Shown here: positions 52,452 to 60,635 of the stretch, piece by piece
Layout: the number at the start of each line of letters is the position of its first letter
Position numbering within the stretch: the stretch's first letter is position 1
DNA from: RGIG8244 sp045639325
GTDB lineage: Bacteria; Verrucomicrobiota; Lentisphaeria; Victivallales; UBA1829
Assembly: GCA_045639325.1 (NCBI GenBank)
Contig: JAZUCU010000042.1
Span: 61,012-125,011 of the forward strand
Length of the DNA stretch: 64,000 bases
Direction of reading: 5' to 3'
Translations under genes and position numbers: made by a program
Notes under the pieces: generated by a model
What the model was told of the DNA's origin: nothing
Database searches by the model: none
What the model saw: only the letters and a program-made list of their open reading frames with translations

Positions 52452-53339
52452 TCATTGCTCCATTTTTGCCAGCTTTTTACGGATTTTCGAAAGCTGTTCA
52501 CCAAATAAGCCAAATATAAAACACATAAAACCTAAAAGAATCAGCATTGAAGCCGTCGGGGTGACAGACGTAGAACGGATATAGGTAAAGACTCCCCAAC
52601 CAATTCCCAGAAAGACAAAAATAAGCCCCAGACGGAAAAACGTTGTCATTGGTCGCAGTAGTACTGATAAATGAAGAATTTCCGCGACCGTATCGATAGC
52701 AGATTTCAAACCGATTGTACTTTTTCCTGCAGTTCGCGCCATAACTTCGATTGGTGTTTCCAAAACTAATTTGCGGTCATTTGCCATTAATAAGAGAATG
52801 ACATCGCTGAACGCCATAGTATCGGGACAAAGTTTCAGGTATTCTCCGGCTTCATTCATCCGGTAACATTTCATACCGGAATTGAGATCGTTTACAGGAA
52901 GTTTCAACAGTGTTTTGGCAAAAAGTTTGATGAGTGTTTTGCCAAAAGACCTGTAGACTCCGGAACGATTATTCTGTCTGCCTCCCACGATCAAATCTGC
53001 ATTGGTTTCCTGAATCATAGAGAAACATTTTTCGACATCTTCCAAATGATGTTGTCCATCGGCATCAATGGTGATGGCAAAATCTGTTTTTGTCGCAAGT
53101 AAACCTGTTTTCAATGCGGCACCATACCCTTTATTGAATTTGTGTGTAACGACCGTGAGAATCGGATATTTTTCTGCAATTTCCGCAAGTAATTTTGCCG
53201 ACTGATCGGAAGAACCATCATTGACTGCGATTACAAGAAAATTCTTTTCTTGTGCGAATGTAAGCAGTTTTGGAAAAAAAGATGGGATATTTTCTGCTTC
53301 ATTATAGCACGGCAATACAATAGTTAAACGTTCCTGCAT
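52452..53339 (-). CDS. Polyprenyl-phosphate glycosyltransferase, DPM/ArnC-like GT2
   Basis: The 295-residue protein has an N-terminal GT-A domain (LTIVLPCYNEAENIPSFFPKL, AVNDGSSDQSA, ITIDADGQHHLEDV) and two C-terminal hydrophobic helices. These features fit enzymes that load a sugar onto undecaprenyl phosphate, as ArnC and dolichol-phosphate mannose synthase do. That sugar could then be used by the GT-C enzyme in the next upstream gene, which needs such a carrier. The two genes are 3 bp apart and thus coupled. Confidence 0.85.
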   Translation of the reverse strand: MQERLTIVLPCYNEAENIPSFFPKLLTFAQEKNFLVIAVNDGSSDQSAKLLAEIAEKYPILTVVTHKFNKGYGAALKTGLLATKTDFAITIDADGQHHLEDVEKCFSMIQETNADLIVGGRQNNRSGVYRSFGKTLIKLFAKTLLKLPVNDLNSGMKCYRMNEAGEYLKLCPDTMAFSDVILLLMANDRKLVLETPIEVMARTAGKSTIGLKSAIDTVAEILHLSVLLRPMTTFFRLGLIFVFLGIGWGVFTYIRSTSVTPTASMLILLGFMCFIFGLFGEQLSKIRKKLAKMEQ

Positions 53340-53342
53340 AAC

Positions 53343-54869
53343 TTATTTAATCCTTTTGAAAAGTTTTACTGTGCTTTCAGATGGCAATGTGATTTCTTTC
53401 AAATCTTTGCGTGTTTTAATGATAGAAAGGTTCTCATACTCATTATCGCATAAGAGATAATCAAAGTCTTTGTAGAAAGCAACATCGGGCAGGGGAACTT
53501 CAACCTGAACAGCTCTGCGCATTCCCGAATGATACCATGCGATACTTGCTTTATCAATAAACCATACACGTGCAGTTTTCTTTTCGGCTTCCAATACAGT
53601 CGCAATATGACGTCCGGTGTTGAATTGCTTTCGACTGTTTTTTGATGTAACATTTTTCATCCCGTTATTAACTTGAATGACAACCATTAAGATCAACAGG
53701 ATATAAAAAACAAATCGGGTTGGTTTCCAAACTGAACACCAGCGCCACAGCAGATAAAAACCTGTCAGGGTAAACAGCATCAGCACTGGAATATTCAGGA
53801 GAAAATAACGATACGCGGCAAAACTAGGTGTTTTAAAAATCAGAATATTGCTTATGACCACGATTATAAAAACGTAATAGAAATTATTCCACTTTATAAA
53901 TTCCGGTACTTTTTTATCAGGAAAAAGATTTTCTGTATTTTTCCATTTTGCAGCAAGAATGAAAAGTATAATACCGATTATTGTAAACAATAAGTAAAAT
54001 TCATAACTTCCGCGTATATTTTCTTGCAAAACCTCCCCCCAGGTTACAGATGGCAAGACTGCTTCTTTTGTTGTTTCCACAATTGTATTATCGCCGGTAA
54101 TTTTACAGATGATTCCATTTATGCCGTCAGTAATTCTTTTGTCGTAGATGAATTTACCGCAATGTAAGTACATAACATACATTCTGCTGATAATAAAAAG
54201 CAGAAAGGTCATACCCAATGTCAATATGGGCAACATCGGCTGCATTTTTTTCTGTTTTATTATTTCATATAGATAAAATAAGCTGATACAGAATAAAATG
54301 CTCGCAACGTTACCGATTCCTTCGCTGCGTACAAGAGCAAGGCCACCGAGCATGACACCGAGAAAGGCTGCATCTTTGAATGAGCGGAATTTACTTTCTA
54401 TGAATTTATACGCAAAGAGTAATGACGTTACCAGAAAAAATACTTTACCTGAATCGATAAGAGATGTGCAGGAAAAGCGGATCACTTTTGGAGCAATCGC
54501 AAACAATAGAGCACCGAATCCTGCAAGATTTTTCGGCAGAAAGTTTTTGAGCAGATAATACAGTGAGATAATGGTTAAAACATAAAATAAACAGGCAATC
54601 AACAGCAGGGAACGTTCCGGGGACATGCCGATAGATGTAAGAGGCCAGGACAATAAAACGTTAAGGGATGGAATCGACGGATGAAAAGCATCCTGTATAT
54701 TGTTATTTGCCAAAGCACGTGCCATAAATGAATAAACATTTGCCGAGTCACGATACATATGCACGGAAAAAAAACAAGAGACTACAGACAATAATGCCCC
54801 TATTATTATTGCATATGGCATCGCTGAATAAAAAATACTTTTATCGAAAATCCCAAATAGTTTTTTCAT
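53343..54869 (-). CDS. GT-C type membrane glycosyltransferase
   Basis: The 508-residue protein has about ten to twelve hydrophobic helices. The first periplasmic loop reads FFSVHMYRDSANVYSFMARAL and a later part AFHPSIPSLNVLLSWPLTSIGMSPER, which fits GT39-like GT-C enzymes that use polyprenyl-phosphate sugars. A soluble C-terminal part follows. I start it at 54869 because AGGAG lies 9 bases upstream. It is the first gene of the minus-strand glycan operon. No consensus promoter is visible directly upstream on the minus strand. The invertible-promoter candidate is 200 bp further on. Confidence 0.75.
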   Translation of the reverse strand: MKKLFGIFDKSIFYSAMPYAIIIGALLSVVSCFFSVHMYRDSANVYSFMARALANNNIQDAFHPSIPSLNVLLSWPLTSIGMSPERSLLLIACLFYVLTIISLYYLLKNFLPKNLAGFGALLFAIAPKVIRFSCTSLIDSGKVFFLVTSLLFAYKFIESKFRSFKDAAFLGVMLGGLALVRSEGIGNVASILFCISLFYLYEIIKQKKMQPMLPILTLGMTFLLFIISRMYVMYLHCGKFIYDKRITDGINGIICKITGDNTIVETTKEAVLPSVTWGEVLQENIRGSYEFYLLFTIIGIILFILAAKWKNTENLFPDKKVPEFIKWNNFYYVFIIVVISNILIFKTPSFAAYRYFLLNIPVLMLFTLTGFYLLWRWCSVWKPTRFVFYILLILMVVIQVNNGMKNVTSKNSRKQFNTGRHIATVLEAEKKTARVWFIDKASIAWYHSGMRRAVQVEVPLPDVAFYKDFDYLLCDNEYENLSIIKTRKDLKEITLPSESTVKLFKRIK

Positions 54870-55067
54870 AAAATTATCTCCTGTTTTGAATTTCGCAAAT
54901 GGCAAACATGACATGTACAGGAAACGAAATACAAAAGGATGGATTTTTCTTTAAGTATTTATATGTTCGGAGCTTTATAAAAAATCATTTTACACTCGCC
55001 GAAAATATGTATTATGACGTTGAAAAAACAACTGAAATCCACTCGAAATCTATTCTGTAATAGGGGT

Positions 55068-55208
55068 ATTACTTCGCATAATATACTATATGTGAAGTCA
55101 AAATGGTCTTTTTGAGTTCAAATCAACAAAGAAGGATATTTGTTAAGGGTAAAAAAATGAGATTTTGTACAGGAATGACTTCACATATAGTATATTATGC
55201 GAAGTAAT
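55068..55208. repeat. Perfect 33-bp inverted repeat, candidate promoter inverton
   Basis: The arms 55068-55100 and 55176-55208 are exact inverted copies around a 75 bp segment. Each arm contains two 10 bp half-sites, ACTTCGCATA and the inverted ACTTCACATA, with 8 bp between them, as in tyrosine-recombinase core sites. The segment holds TTGAGT (55112-55117), 17 bp, and GATATT (55135-55140), a promoter that now points right, away from the glycan operon at 54869. Inversion would point it at that operon. The 681 bp gap holds, besides this, the uxa operators and promoter. I see no gene in it and no recombinase gene in the window. Confidence 0.7.
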
Positions 55209-55419
55209 GGGCGAATCTTTCTGATTAATATATCACTGAAATAATGAAAAATCAAGCAGAAATTTAGAAAAATCTTGTATTTTTCACAGATTTGTGACTT
55301 GTAAAAACTGAAAAGGTATCGATAGCGTTTAATCTGACAAACTGGTATTTATTATTGTATGTTGTACCCTGTATTGTTTCTGTTAAGTGACCAAATGTAA
55401 GTTGTCTTGATAATTTCTT

Positions 55420-55435
55420 TTGCCAACGATGGCAA
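55420..55435. promoter_or_regulatory. Upstream LacI-type operator of the uxa operon
   Basis: TTGCCAACGATGGCAA is a near-perfect 16 bp palindrome with a central CG, as in LacI-family operators. The same 16 bp recur at 55504-55519, and the identity extends 6 bp further right. Confidence 0.8.
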
Positions 55436-55462
55436 AAAAATGAAAAAAAGGCGGAAAGAAAC

Positions 55463-55490
55463 TTGACATTTACAGAAAACAGTGTAGAGT
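55463..55490 (+). promoter_or_regulatory. Promoter of the hexuronate operon
   Basis: A perfect TTGACA (55463-55468), a 16 bp spacer and TAGAGT (55485-55490) lie between the two operator copies. Transcription should start near 55497. Confidence 0.75.
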
Positions 55491-55503
55491 AAAGGTGAAC
55501 CAA

Positions 55504-55519
55504 TTGCCAACGATGGCAA
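55504..55519. promoter_or_regulatory. Downstream LacI-type operator of the uxa operon
   Basis: This is the second identical copy of TTGCCAACGATGGCAA, just after the predicted transcription start. A repressor bound here would block RNA polymerase. The centre-to-centre distance to the first copy is 84 bp, eight turns of DNA, which suits looping. Confidence 0.8.
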
Positions 55520-55550
55520 AAAAATAAAAACTCAACAGGAGATTTTAAGC

Positions 55551-56867
55551 ATGAGAAAGAAGTATGTACTGGTCGGAACTGGCGGCCGCTGCTCTATGTA
55601 TTTGGAAGCCATAGCCGGAAATTATAAGGATGTGGCTGAAATCTGTGCTATTTGCGATACCAATCAGACCCGTATGAATCATCGTCAGAAAATGCTGCTC
55701 GATAAGTATGGCGTCGGTCCCGTCCCCACATACAAAGCTCAGGATTTTGATAAAATGATTGCTGATGTGAAGCCCGATTGCGTCATCGTGACTTCCATGG
55801 ACCGCACCCATCATAAATACATCTGTCGTGCTATGGAACTGGGTTGTGATGCCATCACAGAAAAGCCCATGACCATTGATGCGGAAAAATGTCAGCAGAT
55901 CATCGATACAAAAAAACGTACCGGCAAAAATCTGATCGTGACTTTCAATTATCGTTATTCTCCCCGCAATACCCGTATCAAAGAACTGCTCAAATCCGGT
56001 ATTGCCGGTGAAATCACTTCTGTGACATTTGAATGGTTGCTGGATACTTCTCACGGGGCAGACTATTTCCGCCGCTGGCACCGGAACAAAAACAATTCCG
56101 GCGGTTTGCTCGTTCACAAATCCACACATCACTTCGACTTGATGAACTGGTGGCTGGATTCCGCTCCGAAAACCGTTTTCTGTATGGCTGACCTGAAATT
56201 CTATGGTAAGGAAAATGCAGAAAATCGTGGCGTAACCGAATTCTATTCCCGTGTCCGTGGCAGCGAAATTGCGAAAAAAGATCCTTTCGCCATCCGTATT
56301 CCGGAAGGTTCTCTCACCGAACAGCTCTATTATGATGCAGAACATGAAGACAGCTATTATCGTGATCAGAGTGTCTTCGGCGACGGCATCTCCATTGAAG
56401 ACAATATGAACGTGATGGTCCGTTATAACAATAACACCGTCATGAACTACTGTCTCTATGCTCATGCTCCGTGGGAAGGCTATCGTGTCTGCTTCAACGG
56501 TACAAAGGGCCGTTTGGAATTCAATATTGTGGAAAATCCCTTTGTCGCGACTGACATTGTGGAAGACTTCGCAACGCCCGGTATGCGTGAACTCATGGTC
56601 GATAAAAAGACTATGGTTCCGGAAATTATTTTCCAACCGCTGTGGGGTAAGCCGGTTGAATTTACTTACGAAGTCAACGACAAGGGCGGTCACGGCGGCG
56701 GCGACGTTCTTTTGTTGGACCACGTATTCCGTGGCGCAGAAAATGACCCGCTGGGCCACGCTGCCGGCTATATCGATGGCGCAAAATCCATTCTGACTGG
56801 TATTGCTGCCAACATTTCTATCAAGACAGGCCTGCCTGTTAACGTTAAAGATCTCGTACAATTTTGA
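55551..56867 (+). CDS. Gfo/Idh/MocA family oxidoreductase
   Basis: The 438-residue protein has the NAD(P)-binding Rossmann start YVLVGTGGRCSMYLEAIA, the EKPMT motif (TEKPMTID) with the key Lys, and the C-terminal alpha/beta domain with GGLLVHKSTHHFDLMNWWL, which carries the active-site His. It oxidises or reduces a sugar or sugar acid in the cytoplasm. Being the first gene of the hexuronate operon, it may feed a uronate or a derivative into the UxaB/UxaA route. AGGAG precedes the ATG. The exact substrate is unknown. Confidence 0.87.
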   Translation: MRKKYVLVGTGGRCSMYLEAIAGNYKDVAEICAICDTNQTRMNHRQKMLLDKYGVGPVPTYKAQDFDKMIADVKPDCVIVTSMDRTHHKYICRAMELGCDAITEKPMTIDAEKCQQIIDTKKRTGKNLIVTFNYRYSPRNTRIKELLKSGIAGEITSVTFEWLLDTSHGADYFRRWHRNKNNSGGLLVHKSTHHFDLMNWWLDSAPKTVFCMADLKFYGKENAENRGVTEFYSRVRGSEIAKKDPFAIRIPEGSLTEQLYYDAEHEDSYYRDQSVFGDGISIEDNMNVMVRYNNNTVMNYCLYAHAPWEGYRVCFNGTKGRLEFNIVENPFVATDIVEDFATPGMRELMVDKKTMVPEIIFQPLWGKPVEFTYEVNDKGGHGGGDVLLLDHVFRGAENDPLGHAAGYIDGAKSILTGIAANISIKTGLPVNVKDLVQF

Positions 56868-56876
56868 GGTGAAATT

Positions 56877-58184
56877 ATGGAAAATCTGAGAAGAAAAGAA
56901 GCATTGAACCGTCCGGTAAAAGTCCTGCAGTTCGGGGAAGGGAACTTCCTCCGCGCGTTTGTCGACTGGATGATTGACCGGATGAACAAACAGGGCTGTT
57001 TCAACGGTTCTGTCCGTATTATTCAGCCTTTGGAAAAAGGTATGTGTGACAAGATCAATGAACAGAATGGTCTGTATCACGTTGTCCGCCGCGGTGTGGA
57101 AGGCGGGAAACAGATGGAAGAAATGGATCTTGTGGAAAGTGTGGAAAGCTGCATCAATGCGGTGACGGAACGTGAGAAAATGCGCGAAAGTGCATTGCTC
57201 CCCGAATTGCGTTTTGTTTTCTCCAACACAACCGAAGCCGGTATCGAATACCGGCCGGATGCTGATACATTCCCTGCTAAAGTTGCGGAAATCGTTACTG
57301 CCCGCTGCAATGCCGGTCTCCCCGGTCTGATCTTCATTCCCTGCGAATTGATCGAACATAACGGCGATAAATTGAAAGAATGTACGCTGAAATATATCAC
57401 TGATCCGGCTGTCCGTTCCTATGTGGAAAACGATTGTATTTTCTGCAATACGCTTGTTGACCGCATTGTTGCCGGTTATCCGAAAGATGATGCGCCCCGT
57501 TACTGGGAAAAAGCCGGTGTGAAAGATGAATTGCTTGCCTGCTGCGAACCGTTCTTCTTCTTCGTGATCGAAGGTCCTGCAGAAGTGGCAAAGGAATTGC
57601 CTGCCGATAAAGCCGGTCTGGATGTCCTCTTTGTCGATGATCAGACTTTGTACCGTACACGCAAAGTCCGTTTCCTCAACGGTGCTCATACTGCAAGTGT
57701 GCTCGGTGCTCACATGGCAGGTTTGACCTTTGTGGATGAAATGGTCCGCGATGAAAAATTCGGCAAATTCCTGCGTACCGTTCTGTTCGAAGAAGTTCTT
57801 CCCACGGTTCCGCTGCCGGAAGATCAGAAACGTGCTTATGCGGAATCCGTTCTGGAACGTTTTGCCAATCCTTTCGCCAACCACCGTCTGCTTTCCATTG
57901 CATTGAATTCCACATCCAAATGGAAAGTGCGCGTGCTGCCCACCTTGTTGGATTATCTGAAGATGAAAGGCGAACTGCCCTGCTGTCTGACTCAGTCTAT
58001 GGCATATCTGATCGACTTCTACCGCACCTGCGAAATTCAGGATTCTCCGGATGTTGTGGAATTCTATAAGAAGAACCCGACTGTGGAAGAAATCCTCGGT
58101 AATGAATCTTTCTGGGGTATGGATTTGAATACAATCCCCGGATTTACAGAAAAAGTAAAAGCTGGAGTGACAAGCGGAAAATGA
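56877..58184 (+). CDS. uxaB: Tagaturonate reductase (altronate oxidoreductase)
   Basis: UxaB reduces D-tagaturonate to D-altronate with NADH in galacturonate breakdown. The 435-residue protein belongs to the long-chain mannitol dehydrogenase family. It has VLQFGEGNFLRAFVDWMID at the start, the LIFIPCELIEHNG segment, and KVRFLNGAHTASVLGAHMAGL with the catalytic Lys and His/Asn residues. QFGEGNFLRAF and the uxaA gene that overlaps by 4 bp favour UxaB over mannonate or mannitol dehydrogenases. It starts 9 bp after the oxidoreductase gene. Confidence 0.9.
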   Translation: MENLRRKEALNRPVKVLQFGEGNFLRAFVDWMIDRMNKQGCFNGSVRIIQPLEKGMCDKINEQNGLYHVVRRGVEGGKQMEEMDLVESVESCINAVTEREKMRESALLPELRFVFSNTTEAGIEYRPDADTFPAKVAEIVTARCNAGLPGLIFIPCELIEHNGDKLKECTLKYITDPAVRSYVENDCIFCNTLVDRIVAGYPKDDAPRYWEKAGVKDELLACCEPFFFFVIEGPAEVAKELPADKAGLDVLFVDDQTLYRTRKVRFLNGAHTASVLGAHMAGLTFVDEMVRDEKFGKFLRTVLFEEVLPTVPLPEDQKRAYAESVLERFANPFANHRLLSIALNSTSKWKVRVLPTLLDYLKMKGELPCCLTQSMAYLIDFYRTCEIQDSPDVVEFYKKNPTVEEILGNESFWGMDLNTIPGFTEKVKAGVTSGK

Positions 58185-59530
58185 TTATTCATCCCAACGA
58201 TAACGTGGAAATCCGCGAGGATGGACACAAGTATGCGCTCCGCCCCATTGCGGAAGGCGAAAATGTGATCAAATATGGTATGCCCATCGGCCATGCTGTG
58301 AAAGCGGTTGCGCAGGGCGAACATATTCATACTCATAACATGGTCACCAATCTTTCCGGTATTCTGGAATATACCTGGGAACCGGAATTCACCATGCCGG
58401 AAATCAAATGCACGGAAACGTTCATGGGATACCGGAGAAAAGATGGTCAGGTCGGTATCCGTAACGATCTGTGGATCGTCCCCACGGTCGGTTGTGTCAA
58501 CGGCCTGGTAAACCGTCTTGCCGCTGCCACGGGTGCCATCGGATTGTGTCACCCCTACGGCTGTTCCCAGATGGGCGATGACCACGAAATGACAGCGGAA
58601 CTTCTTGCAGCATTGGTGCATCATCCCAACGCCGGCGGTGTGCTGGTGATCGGTCTCGGCTGTGAAAACAATACGCTGGAAAGCTTCCGTGCCCGTCTCG
58701 GTGATATTTCCAACCTGAATATCCGTTTTATGACAGCCCAGGAAGAAACAGACGAATACGAAAAAGGTTTGGAACTTCTGGAAGAATTGAAGAAGAACCG
58801 CGTTGATGAACGTGTGGAAATCCCCGTTTCTGAATTGAAAGTCGGTTTGAAATGCGGCGGTTCCGATGGTTTCTCCGGTTTGACTGCCAATCCGTTGGTC
58901 GGACGTTTCTCCGACTGGATTGTGGCACAGGGTGGGACAACTGTTCTTTCCGAAGTGCCCGAAATGTTCGGCGCGGAAACCTTGCTGATGAAACGGTGTG
59001 TGACCAAGCAGGTGTTTGATGATTGTGTGAAGATGATCAACGATTTCAAACAGTATTATGAAAGTCACAACCAGGTGATCTATGAAAATCCGTCTCCCGG
59101 CAACAAAGCGGGCGGTATCACGACTCTGGAAGAAAAATCTCTCGGATGCGTGCAGAAAGGCGGAACCAGCCCTGTGACTGCCGTATTGCCTTATGGCGCA
59201 AGACTGGAAACTCCCGGTTTGAATTTGCTGACCGGTCCGGGTAACGATATTGTTGCATGTACCGTACTTGCGGCGGCAGGATGTCATATCATTCTGTTTA
59301 CGACCGGTCGCGGCAATCCCATGGGCTCAGTTGTCCCGACTGTGAAAGTTGCAACGAACCGTGTCCTGGCAGAAAAGAAAGCCAACTGGATCGACTGGGA
59401 TGCCCAGAGCAAGCCGGAAACATTGGATTTTGCTCAGTACATTCTCCGTGTTGCCAATGGTGAAAAAACATCAAGCGAACGTTTCGGAGATATGCAGATC
59501 GCAATCTTCAAAGACGGCGTGACGTTGTAA
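58181..59530 (+). CDS. uxaA: Altronate dehydratase
   Basis: UxaA dehydrates D-altronate to 2-keto-3-deoxygluconate and needs a divalent metal. The 449-residue protein has an N-terminal SAF-type domain (about residues 1-90, with IGHAVKAVAQGEHIHTHNM) and the large C-terminal domain. That domain has GYRRKDGQVGIRNDLWIVPTVGCVN, HPYGCSQMGDDHEMT (candidate metal site), GLGCENN and GNKAGGITTLEEKSLGC. This is the usual layout of single-chain UxaA, though a D-galactarate dehydratase-like role cannot be excluded. The ATG overlaps the uxaB stop (ATGA). Confidence 0.92.
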   Translation: MIIHPNDNVEIREDGHKYALRPIAEGENVIKYGMPIGHAVKAVAQGEHIHTHNMVTNLSGILEYTWEPEFTMPEIKCTETFMGYRRKDGQVGIRNDLWIVPTVGCVNGLVNRLAAATGAIGLCHPYGCSQMGDDHEMTAELLAALVHHPNAGGVLVIGLGCENNTLESFRARLGDISNLNIRFMTAQEETDEYEKGLELLEELKKNRVDERVEIPVSELKVGLKCGGSDGFSGLTANPLVGRFSDWIVAQGGTTVLSEVPEMFGAETLLMKRCVTKQVFDDCVKMINDFKQYYESHNQVIYENPSPGNKAGGITTLEEKSLGCVQKGGTSPVTAVLPYGARLETPGLNLLTGPGNDIVACTVLAAAGCHIILFTTGRGNPMGSVVPTVKVATNRVLAEKKANWIDWDAQSKPETLDFAQYILRVANGEKTSSERFGDMQIAIFKDGVTL

Positions 59531-59556
59531 CAAAATAAAATCGGAAGTCTGCATCT

Positions 59557-60522
59557 ATGATCACACTTAAACAACTAGCAGAACTTTCCGGATATTCTGT
59601 CCGGACAGTGCAGCGTGTGCTGTCCGGGCAGGATCATGTAACGCCTGAAAAACGGGAAAAAATCCTTGCATTGGCAAAGGAACATCAGTATGTACCCAAC
59701 ATGGCGGCGCGTAATTTGCGTCTGCAAAAAAAGAATTTTGTGGGGATTCTGTTCGAAGATTTCAATGTCAGTGCATCACTCAATAAATTGAACAGCCTTG
59801 ACCGTATGCTGATGGAAAACGGGTATTTTCCCATGCTCGGCAAGGTGCAGCCGGATAACGAACGGGAACTGGAACAATTGATGGTTCATTGGTCCGGCGT
59901 GGCAGAATATGCCGTTGTGTTTCATGGTGCATCCGGGCATTTTCAGGATCATCTGCTGAAACATTGCGGACGCTATCCGCTCAAATTGATTTTTGTCGAT
60001 AATTACAGCGACTACGGAGATTATTCGGTCAAAGTGGATCGTCAAGGCAGTGTGTATGAGATGCTCTGCCGTCTTGATGCCATGAAATTCCGTCATCTGG
60101 TTTATTGCGGAAACTTGAAAAGCCGCAGCGGCGGTGTGCAAATGGCACAGGATGATCCATCGCTGCAAATGAAAATCAGCCGTCTTGACGTGGAAGATTA
60201 TAATTTTGAATCCGGAGAAGCCATTGGCGCAGACGTGATGCGCAGTGGAGCGGATGTTGTATTCTTTGATACCGACCGTATGGCATGTGGTTTTTACCGT
60301 TATGCGGCGGGACATGGCATCCGTATCCCGGAAGACATCTCGGTTGTCGGCTTTGATAACGAACAATATTGTGAATTACAGAATCCGCCTTTGAGTACAT
60401 TGGCGCATCCGGTGCATGAGCTTGCAGCGCGCGTATTGCAAATCATCCGGACAGGGCAGGCGGATGATGATTCCCCCTTGAAATTAAAATTTATTCCCCG
60501 CGAATCTCTTTTGAAGAAATAA
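59557..60522 (+). CDS. LacI family transcriptional repressor of the uxa operon
   Basis: The 321-residue protein has an N-terminal helix-turn-helix (LKQLAELSGYSVRTVQRVLSGQDHVTPEKREKIL) and hinge helix (PNMAARNLRLQKK), followed by a periplasmic-binding-protein-like sensor domain. The recognition helix reads TVQRVL where most family members have TVSRVL. It ends the uxa operon, 26 bp after uxaA, so it probably controls its own operon through the two palindromes at 55420 and 55504. The inducer is likely a hexuronate or an intermediate such as tagaturonate or altronate. No terminator is visible after it. Confidence 0.88.
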   Translation: MITLKQLAELSGYSVRTVQRVLSGQDHVTPEKREKILALAKEHQYVPNMAARNLRLQKKNFVGILFEDFNVSASLNKLNSLDRMLMENGYFPMLGKVQPDNERELEQLMVHWSGVAEYAVVFHGASGHFQDHLLKHCGRYPLKLIFVDNYSDYGDYSVKVDRQGSVYEMLCRLDAMKFRHLVYCGNLKSRSGGVQMAQDDPSLQMKISRLDVEDYNFESGEAIGADVMRSGADVVFFDTDRMACGFYRYAAGHGIRIPEDISVVGFDNEQYCELQNPPLSTLAHPVHELAARVLQIIRTGQADDDSPLKLKFIPRESLLKK

Positions 60523-60566
60523 TTTTTCTGCACGATCAGAAATGCCGTTTTAAGTAAAGTTTAAAT

Positions 60567-60595
60567 TTGAAAAATACAATCCGATGCAGTATATT
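60567..60595 (+). promoter_or_regulatory. Promoter of the GIY-YIG/helicase module
   Basis: TTGAAA (60567-60572), a 17 bp spacer and TATATT (60590-60595) lie 40 bp before the GTG start of the first gene. Confidence 0.7.
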
Positions 60596-60635
60596 ACTGT
60601 CGATTTATGTTAATTTCTTGTATTAAGGTGATGAC

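Noticed and set aside
55068..55208. The 33-bp inverted repeat as a terminator or as a MITE
   Set aside because: The loop would be 75 bases and no T-tract follows, which does not suit a terminator. I could not see a target duplication that would support a transposed element, though a MITE is not fully excluded.
55264..55503. A 79-codon minus-strand open frame in the intergenic region before the uxa operon
   Set aside because: It lies over the uxa promoter and operator, has no ribosome site and no family resemblance.
55545..57884. A 779-codon open frame on the minus strand opposite the oxidoreductase and uxaB
   Set aside because: It is antisense to two well-recognised enzymes in one operon, has no ribosome site or family motifs, and is a by-product of codon bias.
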